Assembly (NCBI GenBank): GCA_964036045.1
Contig: OZ038399.1
Location: 19,551,670-19,615,669, forward strand
Direction of reading: 5' to 3'
Length of the DNA: 64,000 nt
Source: Eutreptiella sp. 'Long Island Sound 2002'
Lineage: Eukaryota > Euglenozoa > Euglenophyceae > Eutreptiales > Eutreptiaceae
Both the position numbers and the translations under genes were made by a program. A model generated the notes under the pieces. It was not told where the DNA came from. It saw nothing but the letters and a program-made list of their open reading frames with translations, and searched no databases. This document shows, piece after piece, positions 1-8,700 of the stretch (the stretch's first letter is position 1; each line of letters opens with the position of its first letter).

Positions 1-6
1 CCCCTC

Positions 7-612
7 CGGCGCGCGCGTGCGGTCGGGGCTGACGTGCCGCCCCGGGGCGGGGGGGGGTGAGGGGCGGCCCGTGGACCGCTCCCCTGGGGGCCCTGGCTGA
101 CCTGCAAACCCCCCCTCCTTCCCCTCGGAGTGGGCTGTGGTCACGGGAGGGTCACGTGGGGCGCGGCCTCCTTCGTGCTCCGTTGTGCGCGTTGCTCCGG
201 CACGCCGGTTTGGGTCCGTGGGGGCAGGTCCAGCCGCCGCCGCCCTTACCGTGTCGCCGTTCCTCCTGTGGGTGGGGGCGCCCCCCCGGCCCTGGGGGGG
301 CGGAGGGCCGCGCCTGTGGCTCCCCAGCTGGGGTGGGTGCGGGGGGGGGGGGGGGGGGGGCCACCCCGCCTGCTCCCGGGCCTGTGTGGGAGGGGGGGGG
401 GGGGGGGAGTGGGGGGCGGTCCCAGCCCCGGGGGCCAGCCATCGGCCAGGGGGGTCGCGCCCTTCCCCCGCCCCCCTCTACCGAGTGCCGGATCCTCCCG
501 CAGTCCCTCCCTGGGGCCCCTCATTTCCCGGCCGTTGCCGCGCGGCGCTGGCCGGCCGGGGGTGGCCGTGAGGGTCAGCGGTCAGTGGTTAGCGGGTTGC
601 GGGGCCGCCTTC
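7..612 (+). repeat. Diverged direct repeat, copy A
   Basis: This stretch is repeated at 1005-1372. Matching blocks include 7-105 with 1005-1104, 113-200 with 1110-1198, and about 475-612 with 1240-1372. The shared blocks keep the same order and strand with scattered substitutions. Copy A contains about 235 bases that copy B lacks, mainly the segment with the two longest G tracts (about 200-415). Confidence 0.85.
341..360 (+). repeat. G homopolymer, 20 bases
   Basis: Twenty consecutive G. Further runs lie at 392-407 (16 G), 902-916 (15 G) and 3582-3597 (16 G, inside ORF4, where it encodes poly-proline on the minus strand). Such tracts can form G-quadruplexes and are error-prone in replication and sequencing, so their exact lengths are uncertain. 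Confidence 0.9.
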
Positions 613-1004
613 CCTGGGTAGGTAACAAAGCGGGCGTCCCTTGGCGTCGTGCTGTCCATGGGGGGCGTGGCCACCCATACCATTCCGGTTCGCGCCCACC
701 CGGCTTCTCTGGGCACGATCTGCGCGGCGTCCCGGTGCGCAGGCGCGGGCCCACTTGCTCTTCGCGGCCCCCATTGGAGCCGGCGGCTGGGGCGTCGGGG
801 CGGGTCACACTCCGGCTCCCCTCTCGGGCGGGGGGGTCCGTCCCTTCAGCCTCGGGGGGTGGGGGCCGGGGCCCCTGCGGCCGGCGGGCCGGCGGGGGGG
901 CGGGGGGGGGGGGGGGTGTCGCGCCGCGGCCTCCCTGCTCTCGTTCCAGGCGGCGGCCTGTGGTACTCCTTCCCGGCTCTCTCCGTGTCGCCGGTGCTCT
1001 CCCT

Positions 1005-1372
1005 TCCGGCGCGCGCTTGCGGTCGGGGCTGAAGTGCCGCCCCGTGGTGGGGGGGGTGAGGGGCGGCCCGTGGACCGCCCCCCTGGGGGCCTCATCTGAC
1101 TTGACACCCTCCCTCCGTCACCTCGGAGCGGGCTGTGGTTACGGGAGGGTCATGTGGGGCGCGGCCTCCTTCCTGCTCCGTCGTGCACGTTGGGGGGGGG
1201 CGGGGGCGGCATGGCGGCCCCGGTCCCGGGGGCCAGCCCCTACCGAGAGCTGGATGCATGCGCAGGCCCTCGCCGGGGCCCTCTCCTCCCCGGCCGTTGC
1301 CGCGCGGCGCCGGCCGGCCGGGGGTGGCTGATGGTTAGCGGCCAGTGGTTAGCAGGTTGCGGGGCAGCCGGT
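1005..1372 (+). repeat. Diverged direct repeat, copy B (shorter)
   Basis: This is the second copy of the unit at 7-612. It starts about 998 bases downstream of copy A, and the offset falls to about 762 at its end, which shows a net internal deletion relative to copy A. After about 1372 the two copies diverge completely, shortly before the stop codon of the LINE ORF4 at 1504. Confidence 0.85.
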
Positions 1373-1503
1373 TCCTCCCCGCGCTTGGCGCCCCCGCACT
1401 CCCTCCCGCGGGTGGCGGCGCATCCCCGCACGTCGTGCCGTACCGTGGGGGGGGCGTGGGTCAGGGGGCCCATCCCCCCCTCCCGTGCCCGCCGTCTGGG
1501 CCT

Positions 1504-4500
1504 TCACTTGCGCCGCCGCTTGTGTGGGGGCTGGGGCTGCGGCGGCGGCGGGTTGTGCCGGCGGTAGCGCCAGTGGGCGAGGGCGCTACGCAGAGCCCGG
1601 GGGAGCCAGTTGTTGGCGTCCGCATCCGTGATGCGGAGCACCGCCCCCCCCTCCAGGAAGGCCGGCCACGTCGGCTCCCTGTCGGGCCACGCCGCCCGGA
1701 TCACTGACCTGAGGACCCTCTCGTGGTCCCCTGGTGCCGCCCACCCCCCCGGGGGTGCCTCCCGGTGTCCTCCGTCCCTCCGGAGGAGCACGGCATCGAA
1801 GGGCCGGTTCCGCGACCTCCTGGAGGTCCCCTGGTTGGCCCAGCACAACCACCCGTACACTTCCCCCACCAGAGGGAGGGTCTCCCCCCCCAGCGGGTCC
1901 GGGACTGCGCCCCAGTCCACGTTCCACGGCCGGCTCTCCTCCGCCCCCTGTGCCGGCCCCCCTCGCTGCTCCTGCACCTGCGGCGCCGATGCCACGCCCC
2001 GTCCCCCCTCCGCCGAGGCCACCCGCGCCGGCTCCGCCCTCGGCGCGGGGGGGGCTTGCTGGTGCTGGTGTCGTGGGGGTCGGGGGGGGATGAGCTCGCC
2101 GGCGTCAGGGTCGATGTTGTAGAGGTGGTGGTGGTGGTGGTGGTGGTGGTGGTAGGTGTGGTGTGCCGGCATCTGTTGGATGCCGGGGGGGATGCACCTC
2201 ACCGGCTGCACTTCCGGCTGCGGGGGTGCCCCGCCCTCTGCCCCCCTCCCCCCGCCCCGCCCTCCCCCCTGGGCTCCCGTGCCCCGTCCCTCCTGTCCCT
2301 TGGGGCCCTTGCCCTTGCCCTTGCCCTTGCCCTTGGGCCCCTTTCCGGTCCCGTGCCCATGTCGCGGGTCCCGCCTCTCGTCCCCCACACCCCGGCCCGC
2401 TCGCTCTCCCATCCCCCCTTGTCCAGCCCCCTGCGCCTGGGTACCCTGCCCGCGCCCCTGAACACCCTTCCCGTGCCCTGGCCCCTCCCCGACCCCCTGC
2501 CCGCGTCGCGGGTCCCGCCTCTCGTCCACCACGCCCCGGCCCGCTCGCTCTCCCACCACCCCTCGCTCCGTCCCCTGCACCTGGGCCTCCTGCCCGCGCT
2601 CCCGCGCGCCCTTCCCGTGCCCCGACCCCTCCCCTGCCCCCTGCCTGTCACTCCGTCCGCCGCTCCCCTCCCCCTCGCCGCTGCGCCCTTCCTGGACCAC
2701 TCGCCGGGCGTCCCGCTGCCTTTGCAGTTGCGGCAGCGTGACGCCCGGCGGTGAGCGCTCGCGCTTCGGGGGGCGGTCATGCCGCTCCCGCCCCGGGGGG
2801 AAGGGCTTGGGGGGGTACGGCTTGGGGGGGCTGGTGTGGGTGTGGGCGGGGTTGGCGTGGGCGCGGTACTTCTCGCTCTCCCTGCCCACTGCCGCTGCTG
2901 CGGCGGCCGCCGGCGAGGCGTCCGCGGCCCGTGCGGGGTTCTTCCCCCGCTTGCGCGGCGTGCCAGGGGCCGCAGCCCCTCTCGCGCCCTCCGCACTCTC
3001 CTTCGCTGCCGCGGCGGCCGCCGACGAGGCGCCCGTGGCCGCGGTCGCAGACTCTCGCGCATCCTTCTCGGTCTTCGCTGCTGCCGCGGCGGCCGTCGGC
3101 GAGGCGCCCACGGCCCGTGCAGGGCCCGTCGCAACCCCTCTTGCGCCCTGCTTGCTCTCCTGCGCTGCCCCCCTTGCCGGCGGTGTGCCGGGGGCCGCGG
3201 CCGGGGCCGCGGCGTGGCTCGCCGCGGTCTCCGCCTCCTGCGCGTCAGGGCGGGGCGGGGCGGCGGGGCTGGCCGCTTGGGCGGCGGGGGCGGCCGTCTC
3301 GGCTGGCCCAGGTTCCCGGGCCGGCAGCGGCGGTCCGACCACCGCCGCCTCCGCCAGCCTCCGCTCCTCGCGCTCCGCGAGGGTCTCCCCCGTCCACTCT
3401 GGGGAGGAGACGGGGGAGCGGGAGCGGGACCGGCGGTGGTGGCGGTCGTCCCGCCCGAGGGACCCATCGGAGTCTGCCATTACTGTCACTCTGGTAGGCA
3501 TGCGTGGTGGCAGGCGCGCCCCTCCCACTACCTCCTGGTGCATCAGTGCCGTGTCGTGGGCAGTGCCGTGTGGTGCTCTGCGGGGGGGGGGGGGGGGAGG
3601 GGGTGGGGGGCCGGCTGCGGCGTCAGCCCCGCATGGCCGGGGGTCCGCGGCCATCCACCGGCATTGGGAGGGGAGGCGGGGGAGCCACGCGGCCCACGCG
3701 TCGCGCCACAGCTCCCAGTCTGGGACGGGGCTCAGGGCCCTGGGCCCCCGGGGGTCGTCGAGCGGTGCCGGGGGCAGCCGCACCAGATGGACCCCCGTAA
3801 CGGCGGTGACCTCCTGTGTGCGCAGGAAGGTGTGTACTCCGTCCCGCGCCGCGGGCGCCGGGAGGGGGGGGCGGGGTACAGGTGTGGCCCCATAGAGGTG
3901 GGTGGGGGTGATCCCCAGGATCCGCCCCGAGCCCCCGCGGGACGCGACGACGAGGAGGAGGAGGGGGGTGCCAGGGCACTCTTGCCAGAGGACCTGCCCC
4001 CTGTGGTGGGCACCCCTGGTCCTGGAGAGGGGGGGGGACAGGTCTGGGTTAGCCCAGCCGCGGGGCGCGTGCGTCGCCGGTGGGAGGGCGGGGCACCAAG
4101 TGGGCTCCCTGGGGAACGCCTCGTAGACGACGGCGTACGGGGGGGTAGGCCCGGTGCCGTCATACACCGGGTTGGTCGGCCGGGGGCGGGCGGACGCCTC
4201 GCCCGCGCCTTCCACGAACACCGTGACCTCGCCCACCTCCAGGTCCTCGTCCGGCGGGTGTAGAAGGTGGAGCGCCGCATCCAGCTCGGACACTCCCCCC
4301 GGGTACGTGGCCCGCGCCTGGTTCAGGTACGGGGCCGCGTCCCCGGGGTAGCGCGTCCTGAGGGCGTGCAGCAGGGCTGGGGCGCTACTGCGGAGGGACA
4401 TGGCAGACCCCGCTCCCGTCAGCCGGAGGGCGTCCCCCATGGACAGGGGCCGGCCCGACCGATTGGACTCGCGCCACTCCATCCAGTGCCCGTAGAGGGC

Positions 4501-4776
4501 CGCTTCCGGGCTGATGAGCCCCGGCCGGACGGCGTTCACGATCCGGTGCATTGCCGGGAGCAACGTAGGGGCTCCCGCCCCGTTCAGGGCGCGGACGGCC
4601 GGGAGGGCGGTCTCGTTGAGGAAGGCCCTCGCACTGCCCTCCAGGTCGCACCGTGCGGCAGCGTGCGCTCCTTTTGCCTCCGCCACCGCGTCCGCCACCA
4701 GGCCCCGGACGGCCGCCTCCTGCGCTCTGCGGCGGGCCCTGGCGTGCCCCGGCCCATCCCCCCGTCGGCGTGGCAT
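1504..4776 (-). CDS. LINE ORF4: large low-complexity protein of unknown function
   Basis: 1090 residues from an ATG at 4774-4776 to TGA at 1504-1506. I do not recognise the family. The first ~350 residues are the most protein-like (mixed hydrophobic and charged, rich in Ala, Pro and Trp). A poly-Pro run follows at about 394-402 (from the G tract 3582-3597), then an Arg-Ser-rich patch (RRSRSRSPVSSPEW), and an Ala-rich part with several runs of six or more Ala. Next come two 48-residue Gly/Arg-rich tandem repeats containing GERAGRGV and DERRDPR, a KG-repeat, and about ten consecutive His. The C-terminal ~150 residues are again of normal complexity and end in the basic tail HKRRRK, a possible nuclear signal. 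The basic, disordered make-up would suit RNA binding, as in a Gag-like protein, but that is a guess. The ATG lies 39 bases after the ORF3 stop, in the same frame. Confidence 0.7.
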   Translation of the reverse strand: MPRRRGDGPGHARARRRAQEAAVRGLVADAVAEAKGAHAAARCDLEGSARAFLNETALPAVRALNGAGAPTLLPAMHRIVNAVRPGLISPEAALYGHWMEWRESNRSGRPLSMGDALRLTGAGSAMSLRSSAPALLHALRTRYPGDAAPYLNQARATYPGGVSELDAALHLLHPPDEDLEVGEVTVFVEGAGEASARPRPTNPVYDGTGPTPPYAVVYEAFPREPTWCPALPPATHAPRGWANPDLSPPLSRTRGAHHRGQVLWQECPGTPLLLLVVASRGGSGRILGITPTHLYGATPVPRPPLPAPAARDGVHTFLRTQEVTAVTGVHLVRLPPAPLDDPRGPRALSPVPDWELWRDAWAAWLPRLPSQCRWMAADPRPCGADAAAGPPPPPPPPPRRAPHGTAHDTALMHQEVVGGARLPPRMPTRVTVMADSDGSLGRDDRHHRRSRSRSPVSSPEWTGETLAEREERRLAEAAVVGPPLPAREPGPAETAAPAAQAASPAAPPRPDAQEAETAASHAAAPAAAPGTPPARGAAQESKQGARGVATGPARAVGASPTAAAAAAKTEKDARESATAATGASSAAAAAAKESAEGARGAAAPGTPRKRGKNPARAADASPAAAAAAAVGRESEKYRAHANPAHTHTSPPKPYPPKPFPPGRERHDRPPKRERSPPGVTLPQLQRQRDARRVVQEGRSGEGEGSGGRSDRQGAGEGSGHGKGARERGQEAQVQGTERGVVGERAGRGVVDERRDPRRGQGVGEGPGHGKGVQGRGQGTQAQGAGQGGMGERAGRGVGDERRDPRHGHGTGKGPKGKGKGKGKGPKGQEGRGTGAQGGGRGGGRGAEGGAPPQPEVQPVRCIPPGIQQMPAHHTYHHHHHHHHHLYNIDPDAGELIPPRPPRHQHQQAPPAPRAEPARVASAEGGRGVASAPQVQEQRGGPAQGAEESRPWNVDWGAVPDPLGGETLPLVGEVYGWLCWANQGTSRRSRNRPFDAVLLRRDGGHREAPPGGWAAPGDHERVLRSVIRAAWPDREPTWPAFLEGGAVLRITDADANNWLPRALRSALAHWRYRRHNPPPPQPQPPHKRRRK
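2360..2650 (-). repeat. 144-bp tandem duplication inside ORF4
   Basis: Two adjacent copies offset by 144 bases; for example the block starting gtcgcgggtc occurs at 2361 and at 2505. On the minus strand each copy encodes a 48-residue Gly/Arg/Asp-rich unit, so the duplication keeps the frame. The flanking sequence also holds short tandem repeats: a gccctt hexamer at about 2305-2336 encoding Lys-Gly repeats, and a gtg array at about 2124-2153 encoding poly-His. Confidence 0.85.
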
Positions 4777-4815
4777 GGTGCTGCGGGCTCTGCAAAGGGC
4801 GGCGGCGGGTGGGGG

Positions 4816-4818
4816 TTA
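4816..4818 (-). other. In-frame TAA between LINE ORF3 and ORF4
   Basis: ORF3 ends at TAA, followed by CCC and 12 more open codons before the ATG of ORF4 in the same frame. Unlike the two upstream junctions, a proper downstream ATG is present, so reinitiation or an independent start is possible. Confidence 0.75.
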
Positions 4819-5757
4819 GGGGGCGAACACGTGCGACAGGTGCGCAATGGATGTGGGGTCCCGCAGGTGCACGTGGATCCATAGAAGGGCAGCGCCCGCG
4901 GGGCCCGCCTGTTCGTGTGAGGGGGTGTGTGCCCCCTCGATGCGCCGGCGCAAGGCCTCCTCCTCTGTGCGCCTGCGCGGACCTGCGGGAGGTTCGGGCC
5001 AGGGGCACGCGGCTACCTGGGTGCACCGCTCGCACCTGTTGGCGCCTGTCGCTGCTGCGGAGGACACCGTGTCACACTCTCCGCAGAGTCGGCAGGTGTG
5101 CGGGAGGTGGGAGGGCGGCGACCAAGGGTCGAGATGGCGGAGCCAGAGGTCGTCCCACCTCTGTCGGAGGGGGTCCCGGATCTCCAGCAAGCGGGCGCGG
5201 ACGCGGCGCCGGTAGTCCTTGCCAAGCGTCTTCCGCTGGACCTCCTGCCACGTGTCGCCGGGGAGGATCCCGTGGTCGTGGAAGGCGGCGATGAGGTCGT
5301 CCCACGACGGGCGGGGGTGCCCCTGGTGGGGGCTCGCCATGTACACGTGGCGCCCGGTGAGGTGGGGCGTCAGCGCGTCCCATTGGTTCGCGGTGTCCCT
5401 GTGGAGGAGGGCCAGCAGGGTGCCGTCCGCGACCGCTTCCCACCCCACTCGCAGCCCTTCGCAGCCGTCCAGCTCCTGGCGCAGCGCGGCTGCGATACCG
5501 GTGGGGAACATGAGGAGCAAGGGCCCCTGTGTGTCGCCCAGCCGGGACAGGGCGTCGTCGTATACCGGCCCCCCCGCTTTGAAGTGCGCCACGGTGAGTT
5601 GGGTGGCCCCGTCCTCTGGGGGTTGCCACCGGACGGTGGCCGCAGCGTGTCCCCACGTGCGTATCTCCGTGGCCCGGAGCACGTTGGCAGTGTGAAGGAC
5701 GATGCGGGGCGGGACGGGCGTCCTGACGAGTGAGGATACGTCCCCAGCCCATCCCGT
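4816..5757 (-). CDS. LINE ORF3: Cys-rich protein in frame with the RT ORF
   Basis: The frame is open from the codon after the ORF2 stop (TAA at 5758-5760) to TAA at 4816-4818, about 313 codons. There is no ATG before the Met in LLLMFPTG, at about residue 83 of the open frame, so ordinary initiation would lose the first quarter. I do not recognise the protein. The C-terminal half has a cluster CRLCGEC followed 13 residues later by CERC and another Cys, which looks like a zinc-binding ribbon or treble-clef-like site. The N-terminal half has globular composition with many Trp and His. It could be a C-terminal extension of ORF2 reached by readthrough, or an ORF2 tail cut off by a stop mutation. 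Its role is unknown. Confidence 0.6.
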   Translation of the reverse strand, partial: TGWAGDVSSLVRTPVPPRIVLHTANVLRATEIRTWGHAAATVRWQPPEDGATQLTVAHFKAGGPVYDDALSRLGDTQGPLLLMFPTGIAAALRQELDGCEGLRVGWEAVADGTLLALLHRDTANQWDALTPHLTGRHVYMASPHQGHPRPSWDDLIAAFHDHGILPGDTWQEVQRKTLGKDYRRRVRARLLEIRDPLRQRWDDLWLRHLDPWSPPSHLPHTCRLCGECDTVSSAAATGANRCERCTQVAACPWPEPPAGPRRRTEEEALRRRIEGAHTPSHEQAGPAGAALLWIHVHLRDPTSIAHLSHVFAP

Positions 5758-5760
5758 TTA
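5758..5760 (-). other. In-frame TAA between LINE ORF2 and ORF3
   Basis: ORF2 ends Gly-Pro-TAA, and the same frame continues open for about 313 codons without an early ATG. The codon after TAA is ACG. It could be a readthrough site or a mutation that split a longer ORF2. Confidence 0.8.
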
Positions 5761-8700
5761 CGGCCCTGGGGCCGCCTGCAGCCATCCCCCTGTCGCCGCG
5801 TCCCACGGGTGGTCAGGTCCCGCCCCTCGGACCATGGTGGGTCTCGGCCGGGTGTCCGGCCCCCACCCCCGGAGCGGGATGGCGGCGTATCGTTGCGCAG
5901 GGGTCTCCGGGGCGCGCGTGGCGGCGCACCACCGGCCCCACTCCCGCGCCCACTCCTCTCCCACGATGCGCGCCTCCCATGCGGTCATGGAGCCGCGCCC
6001 GATGATCCACGGTGGGAAAAGGGCGTCTTGCAGGTGCCTCGAGAACCCCCCCGGCAGGTCCTGATACGGGTGGGGGCCCTCTTGGAGTGGGCACTCCAGA
6101 GTGCCATTCACAACACGGAGGGAGGCTACGAAGTCCTTGTCAGGGCGCGGGGGAGGGGGAGGGTGGTCGCCCTCCGCCGCAGTGAGCCACCGGTGCGCCC
6201 GGGCCGCCGCGCTTAGGGGGTCGCGGAGGAGTTGCTCCAGCCGGTGGTTGCGAAGCTCCCACGCGAAGTCCCCTAGCCGGAGCATGTGGTGGAGGAAGTC
6301 GTCCACCGAGGTCCCTCCCGGCGGGTCGTATCGGGTTATGGCGCGGAGCTGCGCCTCCGCGTCCTCGGGCACCAGTCCGGAGCAGAACACCTCTGTCCAC
6401 GTGGCGCCTGCGGAGCGCCACGAGGCCACCCACAGGGCCTTGTCCCCAGGTGGGAGGTGGCGGGCCGCCTCGTGCACCGCCTGGCGGTAGTGGGGCCAGA
6501 GGAGCCGCGAGTGGGTGCAGCCCACGTGCATGTGCACCGGGGTCTCTTCCGGGCCGCCGCAGAAAAGGCACGGCTGCGGGAGGATGGCGACGCCGGAGAG
6601 CCGCTCCTTCCGGACGCGGAGCCTGCGCTGCACCGGCGTGTGGCCGTCCCGGGCCCGCAGCGCCCGGCGGTTGGTGGCCGCCGCGGTGAGGTCCCGGGCG
6701 TGGACGTAGGCCGTGGCGTGGGCCGCGCCCAGAGGTGTGTGTCCCCGGTGCGTCAGCGCATGGTCCGTCTGCGCCCGTTGTGCGACCTCGCCGAGCACCC
6801 GCATCGTGGGGGGCCGTAGATCGAGATGGCCGTCACGGCCGGCGACGATGAGTTGGGCGTGGCCAGGGTCCGGGGGCGTGTTCTGCAAGACGGTGTCCTG
6901 GGACGCCGCCCAGTCCGCCTTGTGCAGTAGGGCGTCACTGTGGTGCGAGGTGGCTCGGACGTACCAGAACGGGTGCCCGGCGTGTTGCCCCCGCGCGCAC
7001 AGGCCGTCCCGGAGCCACCTCAGGGGCATCTGGTTGACCACCTTCGCTGCGCCCGCGGGGACCCCCGTGGTTCGCTCGCGATCTGCGTGCCGTAGGAGGT
7101 GGAGGATGACCTCGGCGTCCACCGTGTGGACCCATGGTCTGTGTGCACCGTAATGTAGGGGGAGGGAGGCGGCCACCCCCTCTCCGTCAGGCACCGTGCC
7201 CGAGATGGCCACCGCCCACGTGCGGGTGAGGTCGGCGGCGAGAGCGACGCTGGTGGCGTGTTTGCAGGGTCCGCTCCCGGATGCGTCAGAGGAGGTGTGT
7301 CCCCAGGCCTCCGGGATCCAGTAGTATCCGGTGGGGCTGAGCCACCCCGCGTTGAGGTCGGTGGAGTGCCACCGGACGTCGGGGTGGCTGTGGGTCAGTT
7401 GGTCCATGCTCAGCGCCCTGGTGTCGCCTGGGCTGATCGCCGGGTGGTCGTGCAGCCGGATCTCCGCTCCGGCGATGGTGCTTGCCCAGGACCGTAGCGC
7501 CGTCACATGTTCCTTGAGCCACGCCGGGCCTCCGCGCTGGTGTACCACCAAGTGTCCTGTGTCCCCCGGACGGTCCTCCAGCGCGTGCACCGCCATGTGT
7601 GGGTCGTGCGGCACCCCCGTAGCCACCAGTAGGGCGGTGCCACGGGGGAGTCCACGGGGTTCGGGCTGGCCTGCCCCCACTTGCACTATCACCCACTCGG
7701 CCCGGAGCTGCGCTTGTCCCGCCGCTTGGGTGCACTGGTCGTCTGTGGTCACCAGCCACAACGGCGTCGGCGCGTGGGGCCGGGGGCGTAAGGGCTCTGG
7801 CCACGCCACGTCCGCGTTGGGCTCTTGGTGCTCGCTTTCCGCGAGTACGTCGCGGAGGATGTACATGAGGGCCGCCGGCGGGTGGTACGCCGCCCCCCGC
7901 GTGGGGGGGGACAGGCCGTTCCGGCGGCGGTAGCCCCCGACGTGGAGGTGCAGGCCGTCTGGGGTCACCCGTGGGCCGGTGTGGGCGTCCTGCTTAGCCC
8001 TCGTGGGGTGGACGAGTCTCAGGCGGGGGTCCCGCGTGCCGGTGGTGTGGAAGAGGCGGGCCAGGGCATCGCGCCACCCGGGGTGGTTGGTGGGCCCTTG
8101 CTCATGGCGGCAGTAATGGAGGTGTTCATCGGCGCATTGGTCGAGGCACTCCCGCACCGCCGTCGGCCACGGATCGTCGTTGTCGGGGAAGGGGTGGCGT
8201 GGCCCGTGGTGCCCATGCCACGGCGTCGCGTGTGGCACCGTCAGGCGGCACGTGTCGCGGTGTCGCAGCTTGGCGGTGCGCAGCGTGGCGATTTTGCCTG
8301 GCGGGGACTGTAGTTGGACATGAGCCGCCCTGGGGCACTCGATGGGGTTGTACAGCCCCACTCCCAGGGCGGCCAGGGCCCGGGGTATGCGCTGGACCCA
8401 GTCGCCTCCCGCCAGAGTTGCGAACTCCGGGACGGGGTAGTGCACCTCAGGGCATATTCCGTGCGCGCCGGCTATCTCCCAGAACATCTTGGTGACCTCC
8501 GCGCGCACGGAGGTTGCGCGGTGGTGGACGAGTGTACCCACGAGGGCCACCGCCGCCTGCTGGCACCGCGTGGGCACCCGTGTAAGCCCCAGGGTCCGGT
8601 CATCCTGCAGGCTGTCCCGCGAGGCGTCGAAGGCGTACCGCGCCCTGTCCTTCGCGACCTGGACCGTGATGTGGTCCAGGTGGCGTGCAGTGTCGGAGTC

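Larger units (their letters stand above)
1..1503. other. G-rich non-coding region, probable 3' part of the LINE
   Basis: No convincing gene is seen on either strand here. Open frames exist only because stop codons are rare in such GC-rich DNA, and none shows a domain. The plus strand carries many G runs, so an RNA read from the minus strand would be C-rich. The region lies directly downstream of the stop of the last LINE ORF (TGA, complement of 1504-1506). A LINE 3' UTR is therefore the simplest reading, but the 3' end of the element lies outside the window or is not recognisable: no poly(A), short terminal repeat or target-site duplication is visible. Two diverged copies of a direct repeat make up most of it. 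Confidence 0.6.

Noticed and set aside
57-4884. Long plus-strand open frames (for example 57-1331, 2738-3895, 2779-4263)
   Set aside because: They are antisense to ORF4 or lie in G-rich DNA where stops are rare. Their composition is simple Gly/Arg/Pro/Ala sequence with no domains, while the minus strand carries the recognisable genes.
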